Source of the DNA: Actinophytocola sp963826035
GTDB lineage: Bacteria; Actinomycetota; Actinomycetes; Mycobacteriales; Pseudonocardiaceae
NCBI GenBank assembly: GCA_963826035.1
Contig: CAWGVZ010000009.1
Coordinates: 1-64,000, forward strand
Direction of reading: 5' to 3'
Length of the DNA stretch: 64,000 nt
The notes under the pieces are model-generated. The model saw only the letters and a list, made by a program, of their open reading frames with translations. It was not told the origin of the DNA and made no database searches. The position numbers and the translations under genes were made by a program. Of the stretch, positions 8,061 through 17,094 are shown in pieces. Numbering within the stretch: position 1 is the stretch's first letter; every line of letters starts with the position of its first letter.

Positions 8061-8143
8061 GCCCCTGTGGCGGAACGGCAGATGCACGCGACTCAAACTC
8101 GCGCGCCCAGGCGGGCGTGCAGGTTCAACTCCTGCCAGGGGCA
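8061..8143 (+). tRNA. tRNA-Leu (CAA)
   Basis: Acceptor GCCCCTG pairs fully with CAGGGGC. Anticodon stem CGCGA/TCGCG closes loop CTCAAAC, anticodon CAA. A long variable arm fits class II. The T-arm is GCAGG-TTCAACT-CCTGC. Discriminator A; no encoded CCA. Confidence 0.9.
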
Positions 8144-8194
8144 CGCGAATCCACAATGGACGAAGAGATGGGAGGCGGCAAGGAAAGCGAGAAG

Positions 8195-8280
8195 GGAGGG
8201 CTGGCCGAGAGGTAAGGCACCGGCTTGCTAAGCCGTGGTCCGGACAGAGTCCGGCGCGCGTTCGATCCGCGCGCCCTCCG
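8195..8280 (+). tRNA. tRNA-Ser (GCT)
   Basis: Acceptor GGAGGGC pairs fully with GCCCTCC. Anticodon stem CCGGC/GCCGT closes loop TTGCTAA, anticodon GCT. A long variable arm (TCCGGACAGAGTCCGG region) and T-arm GCGCG-TTCGATC-CGCGC fit tRNA-Ser. Discriminator G is typical of serine tRNAs. Confidence 0.9.
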
Positions 8281-8296
8281 CGCACGAGAGTAACGA

Positions 8297-8371
8297 CGAG
8301 GTGGAGCATGGCGGTCTGTGCAGCGCCCTCATAAGGTGACGGATCAGGTTCGACTCCTGGCACCTCGACCA
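8297..8371 (+). tRNA. tRNA-Met (CAT) or tRNA-Ile2, CCA encoded
   Basis: Acceptor CGAGGTG pairs fully with CACCTCG. Anticodon loop CTCATAA gives CAT. T-arm TCAGG-TTCGACT-CCTGG. A paired C1-G72 argues against an initiator. CAT may be a true Met elongator or, if lysidine-modified, an Ile tRNA, and the sequence alone does not decide. CCA is encoded at 8369-8371. Confidence 0.8.
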
Positions 8372-8476
8372 CCCTGCCTCACGGCGGGATGCCGGCCCAC
8401 GTCACGACCGTCCCGCACCTCCGCGCGAGCTGACTCCTACCGCATGGCAACTCGCCGACCGAGCCTGAAATAGCGG

Positions 8477-9903
8477 TCAGGATCGCCAAGCAGCGATCAG
8501 GTCGTCAGGGTCGAGAACAAGTACGCCGGGTACGGTCGCCGCGGCGCGGGTCACTGCGAGCAGCGGGGTCTGTTCGTCGGCGCCTGGTAGCCGGGATCGG
8601 TGGATCATCAGTCGAGCGAGGTCATGGGTGTCGAACGGGCGCGCGTCCTTCCACTTGATCGAACCGACCATGGTGACACGCTTGGCGACAGGCTCGCGGT
8701 CAGCGCCAACGATGTCGATCTCCGGATCGTTGGTGCGTGTCCAGTAGCCGCCGATCACGGTTGTCCCCTCCGGGAGAATCCCACCGGACAGGCGGCGCAG
8801 CGACTCCCTGATCACCGGTTCGACCGCGCGGCCGCGCCAGGTCGTCCAGGACGATTGGATCCGGTCGAGCACCAGGTCTCCGCGACCACGCTCGATCTCG
8901 GCGAGGTGTGGGGCGAGGAACGTCAGCCAGAGCCCCGGGTACGGATCCCGGACAACGTATCTGGTTTCCCGGGAAGCTTGGGTTGACAGCGGGACAATGG
9001 CATCGACCAGGCGCTTGGCGGTCAGAAGTTGGACGCGCGGCTGAGCGAGGCCTGCGGCAGATCGCCCGCCGCCCGTCCGATCAGCGAGTAGGTCCGCTCG
9101 CCTGATCCGATCGTGCCGAGGACCCGGCGCGCTTGCGCCTCGACCGGAACTCGGCGGCCAGCGCGCGTTCCGCGCTCACCAGCAGTGCCGACGTGGGGTC
9201 GGCGACCGCTTCGGTCAGGTAGTTGATGACCGAGGCGCCGCTGGGCCATTCGTCCAGGATCAGCGGCAGCCCGCCGGTGACCAGGTGAGCGTCGAACGCG
9301 TCCGCCGCGGGCAGGTCGAGCATCGTGGCCACGTCCGCGGGGCTCAGCGGCGGGATCACCATCTCGGTGGCGCGCTGGTGGAACGGTCGGCCGTACTCGC
9401 CTCCATCATCGCGAGGTCGGAACCGGTGCACAGCAACAGCACGTGCCGGCGAGACAGCTCGCGATCGAAGAGCTTCTGCCCTCGAACCCGGCATCGTTGG
9501 CGATGAGGTACGGCATCTCATCCAGAATGACCACGCAGGGTTGCCCTTCGGGCAGTGCCGCCGTCAGAAGCCGCAGCGCCGCGTCCCAGGATGTGGGGGT
9601 CTGGTCGCGGAACACGTCCGCACCGGGAAGATCCGAGCTGATGGCGGCCTCGGTGAACAGCCTCAGATCCACCTCCGTGCTCGACTGCGCGGACGCGGTG
9701 AAGAACACGTAGGGCACACCCGCGCGTTCGACGAACTCCTCGGCCAGCCGCGACTTGCCGACCCGGCGGCGACCGCGCACAAGTAGTGCGCGGCCAGGCC
9801 GCCCCGCCCGTCCACCCGCCCTGACCTTGCCCAACACCCGGTCGAGCAGCGCCAGCTCCCGCTCACGTCCAATGAACACGATCAGCCACCATCTCAGATT
9901 CAC
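8477..9903 (-). pseudogene. AAA ATPase with C-terminal DUF234 domain, multiply frameshifted
   Basis: The family joins an AAA ATPase to a nuclease-like DUF234 domain. All parts are visible but in changing frames: FIGRERELALLDRVLG and the Walker A region GRRRVGKSRLAEEF with Walker B VVILDE at the N-terminus (9903 to about 9480). The lid and middle domain follow in another frame (VIPPLSPADVATMLDL, then VTGGLPLILDEW). The DUF234 core (EIDIVGADREP...IKWKDARPF) ends at 8477. At least four frame changes (near 9475, 9405, 9140 and 9040) are needed, so the gene is dead. It ends the minus-strand gene run that starts at 14.3 kb. Confidence 0.75.
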
Positions 9904-9973
9904 TCACAGATGATTCACTCACAGATGAGTGTGTCGCGATGTGAGCCTCGCGATTGGGGCTGTTACTCAGCGG

Positions 9974-10666
9974 CTATGCGTTGACCATGTAGTGGAAGTT
10001 GTCTGGTCCGACGGACCGCTGCAGGGTGGCCACAACTCGTGCCGGGTTGTCGTGCGGGCCGGCGATGTAGAACGGCTGGCCGTCGCGGCCGAAGTGGATG
10101 GCACTCGGGCCGGCCCACTGGCCGAGATAGTGCTTGGTCGTCTCGAAGTCGGAGTCCGCGGGAGGTTCGAAGCCGAGATCGCGGGCGTACTCGACAGCTC
10201 CGAACACCAGGTGCTGCGCCAGCTCCACCGGCACGGACACGGGGCTCGAGTACCCCTCGAAGAAGGAGCGTGCGAACGCGATCATCCCGTGCTGATCCAT
10301 GGCGAGTGGGCCGATCGTGTTCTTCACTCCGAGGCAGTAGGTGTCGACCAGATACCCGCAGACGCTCAGCCGCCGGCGGCCCGCATCGCGCGCGACCAGC
10401 ACACCCACCAAACCGGAGCCGCCGGAGTCGGCGACGTCCGGCCACTCGGTGTGGCCATCGACAGTGAGTCCATCGCTCCAACCTGGGCTTACCCAACACT
10501 CGACGACCTCGCGGGCAGCGGGCGACCTGTCGTCCTGCGCGGCGATCGCCTTGATCAGCGGCGCCACCTTCGCCGGAGGCACGCCGAGTGCCCTGGCGAT
10601 CTCCTTCGGCGAGCAACCCTTGTCGCGCAATTCCCGCACCCGTGCAGTCAGCTTGGCTTCGTCCAT
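9974..10666 (-). CDS. N-terminal HTH protein of unknown function (230 aa)
   Basis: Start ATG 10666 is preceded by a GAAGGA-like site. Residues 1-42 form a small helix-turn-helix (LRDKGCSPKEIARALGVPPAKVAPLI), suggesting DNA binding. The rest is a compact domain I do not recognise, with conserved-looking segments such as FFEGYSSPVSVPVELAQHL and a C-terminal GPDNFHYMVNA. The frame is open further upstream but runs into the next gene. It follows the helicase and its zinc-ribbon partner on the same strand with an 80-base gap and may be their regulator or a third component (inference). Confidence 0.6.
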   Translation of the reverse strand: MDEAKLTARVRELRDKGCSPKEIARALGVPPAKVAPLIKAIAAQDDRSPAAREVVECWVSPGWSDGLTVDGHTEWPDVADSGGSGLVGVLVARDAGRRRLSVCGYLVDTYCLGVKNTIGPLAMDQHGMIAFARSFFEGYSSPVSVPVELAQHLVFGAVEYARDLGFEPPADSDFETTKHYLGQWAGPSAIHFGRDGQPFYIAGPHDNPARVVATLQRSVGPDNFHYMVNA

Positions 10667-10746
10667 GCCGACACATCCTTCTCGTGCCGACATCAGGATT
10701 GCCGACGACGCGCCGACTCGTTCCTGAGCTTCGTTCGAGGGAGCGG

Positions 10747-12630
10747 TCACCAGTTGGTGGTGTCGCTGAGTTGCAGGTGTTTCTGCAGGACGAGGGTGGC
10801 CTTGCGGATGACGGCCTGGTCGGCGCGGAACGCTTCGGCGACCTCCGGATAGGTGGCCTGCCCGGCGCCGGACCAATACCGAACAGCCCGGTCGACGGCG
10901 GCCGCGAGCACCTGGGGCGGGAACCGGGCGAGAAGGTCGTCGGGCTCGGGCAGGCGCCACCACGCGGCCAGTGCGCGGGCGGCGAAGGTCAGACCATGGC
11001 GCGGCGTCGTGCGGGTGAACAGACGTGTGGCGACCGGGTCGAGATCCGTCTGGGCCGGCGGGGCCTGGGTGATCGACCTGCCCCGGAACCGGGTGAGCGC
11101 GGCCAGGTGCCAGGGCATCTTGTAGGGCAGGATCTCCTCGAGGAGCCGGTTCGGCGACCAGAGCAGCAGGTACGGGTACTGGTCATCGTGGGTGTGCAGG
11201 TCGCCGGCCGTGCCGCCGCGCTGTCCGGCCACGGGTTGGTCGTAGTTGCCGCAGGTGAACTGCACCGGGGCGTGACCGGCCGGCACGCCGATCCCGAACA
11301 GCGGGCCCGCCGCACCGTACAAGCGGGTCAGCGCGGCCAGTGGTGAATCGGGGGCGATGAGCCGCGTGAGCTTGCGGCGTTCCCCGTCGACCACCAACTG
11401 CCAGAAGGCGGCGACCTTCTTCTCCTCGGCTTTCCTGGGCAGGACAGGACCAGCGGGAGCGGCGGGAGCGACCGGCAGTGCTGGTCGGGTCTTCTCCCGC
11501 TTGGGTGGCATTGCCGGCCGCGCGCGGCGATCGTCGTTCGACGGCGCCGCTCTGGCGGGAGGCGGTGGTTTCGGCGGGGGCTGCTCGGTCTTCGGTGGGA
11601 TGCAGGTGGTGCAGCCGAGACCGGTCTTGGTGGCCACCAGCGGCGCGTGTGCGTCGCAGGTGGGGCAGCGGGTCGGGGCGAGCGTGCCGGTCAGCGGCAG
11701 GTACTCGAAGGTCACCGGCCAGCGGCGGTCGCCGCGACGGACGTCGGTGTCCAGCCGCCATACGGGTACGTCGACCAGATGGAGGCGGTAAGGGCGCAGC
11801 GCGTGCTGATGACGGTATTTTTCGTCGATCTCGGCCATGCGCCGGTCACGTTCGGCGGTCGTCGCCTCGGTTCGGGCGTCCAGCAGGGTCGTTCGCCGCG
11901 GGTCTGCGCCGGTCCGGCGCTTGTCGATGGCGGCGAGTGCGGCGGCGTAGTACTCGCGGGCCCGGGTCAGCTCCGCGTCGCGTTCGGCATCCGCGCCGGC
12001 GGACAGGATCCGGCCACGTGCCGCCGCGGTCGCGTCGAGAACCTTGTGGGCGGCGGCCAGGGCGGGAATGAGCGCGTCGGCCGGCAGTCGTCGGCTGGGC
12101 GCGGTGTCGGCGGTGGCTGCCGCCTGCCGCAGGTGGGTGGCGGCGTCCTCGGGCCAGGCGATCCGCGAGGGGACGTCGACCAGACACTCGGCGGTCTCGG
12201 TGAAGTGGTCTTCCGCGGAGACCGTGTGGCTGACCAGCGCCGAGAGGCGCAGCGTGGGGCGGTGGGTGCGGATCGGTGAGCCGGTGGCGTCGATTCGGCC
12301 GTGATCGACCGCGATGAGGTCGCGGACCATCGTCAGCAAGTCCTCAGTGGACAGCGGGGGTTGCGTTCGGTGGGGCAGTGTGAGCGTGCCGACGTCGCCG
12401 GTGGCGATGACCGACTCGGCGGCCCGGCCGATCTCCGGGTGCCCGGCGCCCAGGAACAGCACGCCGTCCTCGCGGGAGATGTCCGGGTCGTCGGTGACCA
12501 GCGCGGACTCGGGCAGGTCGTGCCTGGCGGCGAGCCGCTCCGGCAGGACGGCCAGGATCGTGTCGCCGGACCGCTCCCACAGGCCGTCGTGCGCGTCCAC
12601 GTAATCCAGCCAGAAGGAAAGCGCGCTCAC
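10747..12630 (-). CDS. zinc-ribbon partner protein of SNF2 helicase (627 aa)
   Basis: Function unknown. The ATG at 12630 overlaps the helicase TGA (ATGA), so translation is probably coupled and the products may act together. The N-terminal third is acidic alpha/beta. Residues about 190-280 are Ala/Arg-rich and helical, probably coiled coil. A four-Cys zinc ribbon, CPTC...CTTC, lies near the middle, followed by a Pro/Lys-rich linker. The C-terminal 230 residues form another domain (QYPYLLLWSPNRLLEEILPY). No nuclease or ATPase motif was seen. Partner of the helicase by position; activity unassigned. Confidence 0.7.
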   Translation of the reverse strand: MSALSFWLDYVDAHDGLWERSGDTILAVLPERLAARHDLPESALVTDDPDISREDGVLFLGAGHPEIGRAAESVIATGDVGTLTLPHRTQPPLSTEDLLTMVRDLIAVDHGRIDATGSPIRTHRPTLRLSALVSHTVSAEDHFTETAECLVDVPSRIAWPEDAATHLRQAAATADTAPSRRLPADALIPALAAAHKVLDATAAARGRILSAGADAERDAELTRAREYYAAALAAIDKRRTGADPRRTTLLDARTEATTAERDRRMAEIDEKYRHQHALRPYRLHLVDVPVWRLDTDVRRGDRRWPVTFEYLPLTGTLAPTRCPTCDAHAPLVATKTGLGCTTCIPPKTEQPPPKPPPPARAAPSNDDRRARPAMPPKREKTRPALPVAPAAPAGPVLPRKAEEKKVAAFWQLVVDGERRKLTRLIAPDSPLAALTRLYGAAGPLFGIGVPAGHAPVQFTCGNYDQPVAGQRGGTAGDLHTHDDQYPYLLLWSPNRLLEEILPYKMPWHLAALTRFRGRSITQAPPAQTDLDPVATRLFTRTTPRHGLTFAARALAAWWRLPEPDDLLARFPPQVLAAAVDRAVRYWSGAGQATYPEVAEAFRADQAVIRKATLVLQKHLQLSDTTNW

Positions 12631-14351
12631 TCGTCCTCCCCTACCAGAGCGTCGACCGTGCTCCGGTCCTCCAGGTAGCCGGCCCTGGCGGCGACGAGGT
12701 CATCGCCGAGCTCATCCATGCGCCGGGTGAAGTCATCACCGTCCTCGCTGGTGGTGAAGGCCTCGAACACGGCCTGCTCGAAGTCGAAGTCCTCGTCGAT
12801 CCGCCCCAGGATCATGTCGAGTTCCCCGACGACCAGCTCGAACATATTGATCTTGGTTTCCAGGGTGTGCAGGATCCGTTCCTCGATGGTGCCCCGGCAG
12901 GCCAGGTTGGTCAGCAGCACGTCGTGGGTCTGGCCGATCCGGTGCAGCCGGCCGAGCCGCTGTTCGATCTGCATGGGGTTCCATGGCAGGTCAAGGTTGA
13001 TCATCACGTGGCAGAACTGGAGGTTGCGGCCCTCGCCGGCGGACTCGGTGGACAGCAGCACCGGTTTGTCATCCCGGAAGGCGCCGATGGCGAGTTCCTT
13101 GTCCGCGCGTCGGAGGCTGCCGTGGTAGGCGGCCGCGTCGATCCCGGCCGCTCGGGTCGATGCGGCCACCGCGTCCAGGGTCTGCCGGAACGCGGTGAAC
13201 ACCAGCACCTTCTCCCCGCGCGCCGCGTGCTCACCCAGCTTGGTCGTCAGCAGGCGCACCTTGGCCGGGTTGATGATCGCTTCCGCCGCGGCGGCCAGGT
13301 CGGTCCATCCGAGCTTGCGCAGCGTCGGCGCGGCCGCGGCCGGAGTGGACCCGGCCAGCCGGGCCACCGAGCGCAACGCCATGCGTCGCCCGGCCGGCGC
13401 CTCCTTCGCCTCGATCCGGATCCGCTCAGCCAGTTCGGCGTACATGTCCCGCTCGTCGGTGTCCGGGGTGACGAGGACGGTTTCGGCCAGGCGTTGCGGC
13501 AGCCGCAACGCCACCTCACTTCGCCGGTGGCGCACCATCACCTGGCGGGTCCTGGCCCGCAGCTCGGTCAGGTTGCGCGGGCTGCGAACGTCGCCTCCCG
13601 GTGCGGCGTGCCGGGTACGGAACTGGCTCGGGGTGCCGAGCAGGCCGGGAGCCACCAGGGAGATCATCTCGTAGAGGTCCTGCAGGCGGTTCTCCACCGG
13701 AGTCGCGGTCAGCAGCAACAGAAAACGTGAACTCAGTGCCCGCACGAGCCTTCCGGAAGCGCTGCGCGTGGACCGCAGCCGGTGCGCCTCATCGGCGATC
13801 ACCAGATCCCACCCGGTCGCGGTGAGCCGCGTCTTCAGCGGGTCGCGACGGGCGGCGGCGAGTGAGGCCAGCAACACCGGCTGGTTGCCGCGGCCGTCCG
13901 GGATGGCGTCGTTGCCGGACAAGATCGCGGTGGGGAGGCCGAACTTGCGTTCCAGCTCGTCTCGCCATTGCTCGACCAGACCCGCCGGAGTGATCACCAA
14001 CGTCCGGTCGGCGAGGCCGCGCATGCGCAGTTCGGCCGCGATCAGCCCCGCTTCGATGGTCTTGCCCAACCCGACCTCGTCGGCCAGGATCGCGCGCCCC
14101 CGCATCCGGCGCAGCACGGTCGCCGCGGTCTCCTGTTGGTAGTCGAACGGCGTGAAGGCCAGTTGTGGCAACGACAACAACGTGTCGAACCCGGGCCGGC
14201 GCAGTACCGCGACCGCCTGGTCCACCAATGCTGACGCCGCCGGATCGACAGCCGGCGAACCAGACAACCGACCCAGCAGCCCGAGTAGAGCATCGGGCAG
14301 CTCACCGGCTGGGACGCGTTGCGTGGAGGAACTCGGTTGACGGTCCGACAT
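12627..14351 (-). CDS. SNF2-family DNA helicase/translocase (RapA-like architecture)
   Basis: This 574-residue product has a complete SNF2 motor: FDYQQETAATVLRRM (Q region), Walker A DEVGLGKT, IADEAH, LTATPVENRLQDLYEM, then FTAFRQTLDAV, STESAGEGRNLQFC and WNPMQIEQRLGRLHRIGQ. Domain order and the DEVGLGKTIEAGL block resemble HepA/RapA-type and prokaryotic defence SNF2 proteins (family knowledge). The frame extends further upstream, but ATG 14351 gives a family-like N-terminus and leaves a 66-base divergent promoter region to the pRiA4b gene. It overlaps its zinc-ribbon partner by four bases. No frameshift, unlike the SWIM-SNF2 gene at 3.6 kb. Confidence 0.88.
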   Translation of the reverse strand: MSDRQPSSSTQRVPAGELPDALLGLLGRLSGSPAVDPAASALVDQAVAVLRRPGFDTLLSLPQLAFTPFDYQQETAATVLRRMRGRAILADEVGLGKTIEAGLIAAELRMRGLADRTLVITPAGLVEQWRDELERKFGLPTAILSGNDAIPDGRGNQPVLLASLAAARRDPLKTRLTATGWDLVIADEAHRLRSTRSASGRLVRALSSRFLLLLTATPVENRLQDLYEMISLVAPGLLGTPSQFRTRHAAPGGDVRSPRNLTELRARTRQVMVRHRRSEVALRLPQRLAETVLVTPDTDERDMYAELAERIRIEAKEAPAGRRMALRSVARLAGSTPAAAAPTLRKLGWTDLAAAAEAIINPAKVRLLTTKLGEHAARGEKVLVFTAFRQTLDAVAASTRAAGIDAAAYHGSLRRADKELAIGAFRDDKPVLLSTESAGEGRNLQFCHVMINLDLPWNPMQIEQRLGRLHRIGQTHDVLLTNLACRGTIEERILHTLETKINMFELVVGELDMILGRIDEDFDFEQAVFEAFTTSEDGDDFTRRMDELGDDLVAARAGYLEDRSTVDALVGEDE

Positions 14352-14417
14352 CGTGCCCACCTTAGTGGACGCCGGGCCCGACGAGCCCGCACCGGCGAGT
14401 CGTGAGAACCTGGCGGC

Positions 14418-15569
14418 GTGAGTCCGGTCAGCAAGAAGCGCAAGCGCAAGCCGACCAAGTCCGGCCGTAAGGCCACGCGCTCGAACCTGCGGTCGGAACC
14501 TGCCGCGGCACCTGGCTTCGACCCGGCGTCCTACCTGGGTGACCTGTCGCCGTTGATCTCCCGGGCCGAGGTCGAGCGCACCATGGACCGCCGGGTGTTC
14601 ACCATGCCCTTCTACGGCACCACGATCGGTGGTGAGGAGTTCGACAGGCTCAACCCCGCCGACCCGGACGAGCGCGGGATCCTCATCCAGGGCGAGCATC
14701 CCGAGTTCCACGAGGCGTTGGCCGACCCGTCGAGGGATTTCACGAACGAAGAAATCAACCCTCGCCTGCACATCACGATGCACGAGATCATCGCCAACCA
14801 GCTGTGGGACAACGACCCGCCCGAAGCATGGGCGGCCGTCCAGCGGCTACGCGAACAAGGAATGGACCGGCACGACATCCTGCACGAGTTGGCCGGGGTA
14901 ATGACTGAGTACCTGCATCCCACCCTGGTCCACCACGAACCGTTCGACAGCGACGACTACCGGCGATCCCTGAACCAACTTGGCCGCAGGACCACGGGAC
15001 GGCCCAAACGCAGCCACGCCACCTACCAGATCAAGGTCGGCATCACTGGCAGCTACCCGGAGATCTGGCGGCGGCTGTCGTTGCCCGGCGACCTCACGTT
15101 GGACCTGCTGCACAACGTCATCCAGATCGCGTTCGGCTGGGAGCACAGCCACCTGCACCAGTTCGAAGCCAACGGCCGCCGCTACACCGACACCAGCTTC
15201 GGCCCGGCGCCCGGAGCCACGGACGAACGCCGGGCCACGCTGGCCGAGTTGGCGCCGCGCAAGGGCAGCCGGTTGCGGTACACCTATGACTTCGGCGACG
15301 ACTGGGCGCACGACATCGTGGTCGAAGACGTGGACCGTGACAAGGAGACCTCCGAGGTGACGTGCCTGGCCGCCGAGCGCGCCGGGCCACCTGAGGACAG
15401 CGGCGGCATCCCCGGCTACCTGAATCTCCTCGATGCCATTGGCAACCCCAAGCATCCCGACCACGACCACTATCTCGACTGGCTGGGCGACCTCTTCGAT
15501 CCCGCGGCGGTCGACCTTGAGGCGATCAACACGACACTTGCCGAGATCAGCGCGTCCGACCGGCGCTGA
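14418..15569 (+). CDS. DUF1841 - pRiA4b ORF-3-like two-domain protein
   Basis: The product of 383 residues starts with a basic Lys/Arg tail (residues 1-30). A DUF1841-type domain follows (about 55-175; INPRLHITMHEIIANQLW, RHDILHELAGVMTEYL), then a pRiA4b ORF-3/TnpR-type domain (about 200-375; GWEHSHLHQF, YTYDFGDDWAHDIV, GPPEDSGGIPGYLNL). The latter family is common on plasmids and in islands and has no firm biochemical role. The gene diverges from the SNF2 helicase across 66 bases, so they probably share a control region. Start GTG 14418 is the first in frame. Its last residues resemble the fragment at 3509-3577. Confidence 0.8.
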   Translation: MSPVSKKRKRKPTKSGRKATRSNLRSEPAAAPGFDPASYLGDLSPLISRAEVERTMDRRVFTMPFYGTTIGGEEFDRLNPADPDERGILIQGEHPEFHEALADPSRDFTNEEINPRLHITMHEIIANQLWDNDPPEAWAAVQRLREQGMDRHDILHELAGVMTEYLHPTLVHHEPFDSDDYRRSLNQLGRRTTGRPKRSHATYQIKVGITGSYPEIWRRLSLPGDLTLDLLHNVIQIAFGWEHSHLHQFEANGRRYTDTSFGPAPGATDERRATLAELAPRKGSRLRYTYDFGDDWAHDIVVEDVDRDKETSEVTCLAAERAGPPEDSGGIPGYLNLLDAIGNPKHPDHDHYLDWLGDLFDPAAVDLEAINTTLAEISASDRR

Positions 15570-15613
15570 CACGCGGCGCGCGGCATCTCCATGGTCGGCG
15601 AACGCCGCACCGA

Positions 15614-16033
15614 TTACTTCGCGCTGCCGGTGGGTTGCTCAGCCGTCGCCGTGGTGGTGTTCTTGCTGGGCTTCGGCGGTAGCCAGTGGGTGCTGTAAGC
15701 CCGTTCGATGCCCGGATTTCCCGACTTGGAGAACCGGAGTCGCCGACGATCCTTGGTCCAGCTGACATAGACCGTTTCGCTGGGTCGCAGGCCCGCGCTC
15801 GTGGCCCATTGCCGGAAGATCCGCATCGCCGTGCTGATCTTGGGCAGGCTGGCGACCGTGACCTGCTCCAGGTACGGCACGCGACCACGCCGCCAGTCCT
15901 CGACCTTCTCCGGTCGAAGCCAGCCAGTGGCGAGCAACGCGTCAACCGCTGTGGCGTAGCCGTTCTTGGCGACCGCCGCACCGCAGGCGGCGGCAATGTC
16001 ACGCCTCAACCTCGCCTGGTTCTTGGGATTCAT
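15614..16033 (-). CDS. small basic protein coupled to SWIM protein (139 aa)
   Basis: Not recognised. The ATG at 16033 overlaps the stop of the SWIM gene (ATGA), so the two are probably translated together. The N-terminal 90 residues are helical (LRRDIAAACGAAVAKNGYATAVDALLATGWL). The second half carries a basic stretch, VSWTKDRRRLRFSKSG, that could bind nucleic acid (inference). The tail is Thr/Lys-rich and disordered. It converges on the DUF1841-pRiA4b gene with a 44-base gap. Confidence 0.6.
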   Translation of the reverse strand: MNPKNQARLRRDIAAACGAAVAKNGYATAVDALLATGWLRPEKVEDWRRGRVPYLEQVTVASLPKISTAMRIFRQWATSAGLRPSETVYVSWTKDRRRLRFSKSGNPGIERAYSTHWLPPKPSKNTTTATAEQPTGSAK

Positions 16034-16977
16034 CGACTACGCAGAGCCTCGAACTCTGTCACTCCATGCGGCCCCAGCACGTCGGCATATCCCTCGGGCA
16101 CGTCCAGGAACGTCTCCATGTCGGCGTTCCCGACCAGCTTCGCCAGACGCGCGGCCAACTCGAGCGGCTCCGGGTCATGCTCCTCGCACAGTCGCAGATG
16201 GAGTTCGGCCAGCGCGGAGCCGACTTCCCCCGGTTCGGTCTCGTAAGTTTCCCATGCCTCGTTCAGATAACCCGACAACTCGGCCCACACGCCGATCGCC
16301 TCCTCGACCACCACGAGCGACTCATCGGTGGGCGGTCGCACGGCGAGCAACTCCAACTCGGTCACCATCGTTCTACCGGCCTTCACGATGTCGTACAGAT
16401 CCCACCGGCGTCCGTTCGGCACATCGGCAGCCGCCGCTATCATCTGCCGCACGGCACCGATCTCGACCGGACCTGGCGGCGGCAACTGTCCGGCGCAAGC
16501 CAGCAACGAGGCCGCGAAGTGCTGGTCCGCCACCGCCTGCCGGGCGACCAGGCCGATCAGCGCGCGAGGGGTGAGCCCGGCGGCCATCTCGGCGAATCGT
16601 TGCTCTTCGGGATCGACATCCTGAACCCGAGACGAGATCGACGAGAAGGTGAACTCCTCCTCCAACGCGGCAAGCGCGACCGCGACCGCGTGCCCGCACA
16701 AGCGACCAGGCACTCCGTCGACACAGTCGCATTCCCCTGTCAGCACGCCGTCGACCACCCCGACCCACACCCCGAGGAGCCCCCGGTCGGGATCGGCGAT
16801 CACGGCACTCGCACCGCCGTTCTCGCCTTCGAGGTCACGAACCTGCCCCCGCGCAAAGTACTCGCGCCCCAACTCGGACAAGCCCTGCCCCACGGAGGCA
16901 AACAGCATCTCGATATCAAGTCGCACAGCCACCCGGCCATCCAACCGCAGCCTGCGCGCGGGCCACTTTGGGGCCAT
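16030..16977 (-). CDS. SWIM zinc-finger protein (315 aa)
   Basis: A SWIM finger is formed by Cys83, Cys85, Cys94 and His96 (CDCVDGVPGRLCGHA). SWIM domains bind nucleic acid or protein and often accompany SNF2 motors. No motor follows here. The rest is alpha-helical, with repeated Leu/Ala/Glu helices such as ALAELHLRLCEEHDPEPLELAARLA that resemble TPR-like scaffolds. It may be a stand-alone counterpart of the SWIM half of the 3.6-kb gene. It is followed at once by the coupled 139-residue protein. Role unknown. Confidence 0.72.
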   Translation of the reverse strand: MAPKWPARRLRLDGRVAVRLDIEMLFASVGQGLSELGREYFARGQVRDLEGENGGASAVIADPDRGLLGVWVGVVDGVLTGECDCVDGVPGRLCGHAVAVALAALEEEFTFSSISSRVQDVDPEEQRFAEMAAGLTPRALIGLVARQAVADQHFAASLLACAGQLPPPGPVEIGAVRQMIAAAADVPNGRRWDLYDIVKAGRTMVTELELLAVRPPTDESLVVVEEAIGVWAELSGYLNEAWETYETEPGEVGSALAELHLRLCEEHDPEPLELAARLAKLVGNADMETFLDVPEGYADVLGPHGVTEFEALRSR

Positions 16978-17094
16978 GACGGTCAGGTCCCAATCGTGTG
17001 CAAGGTGGCGGCCAGTTCACGATCCGGGCTGACGTCTCTGCTGTACAGCGGCCCGCAGTCGCGGCCAGCCGGCCCGCGAGCCTGACCAACAGCG

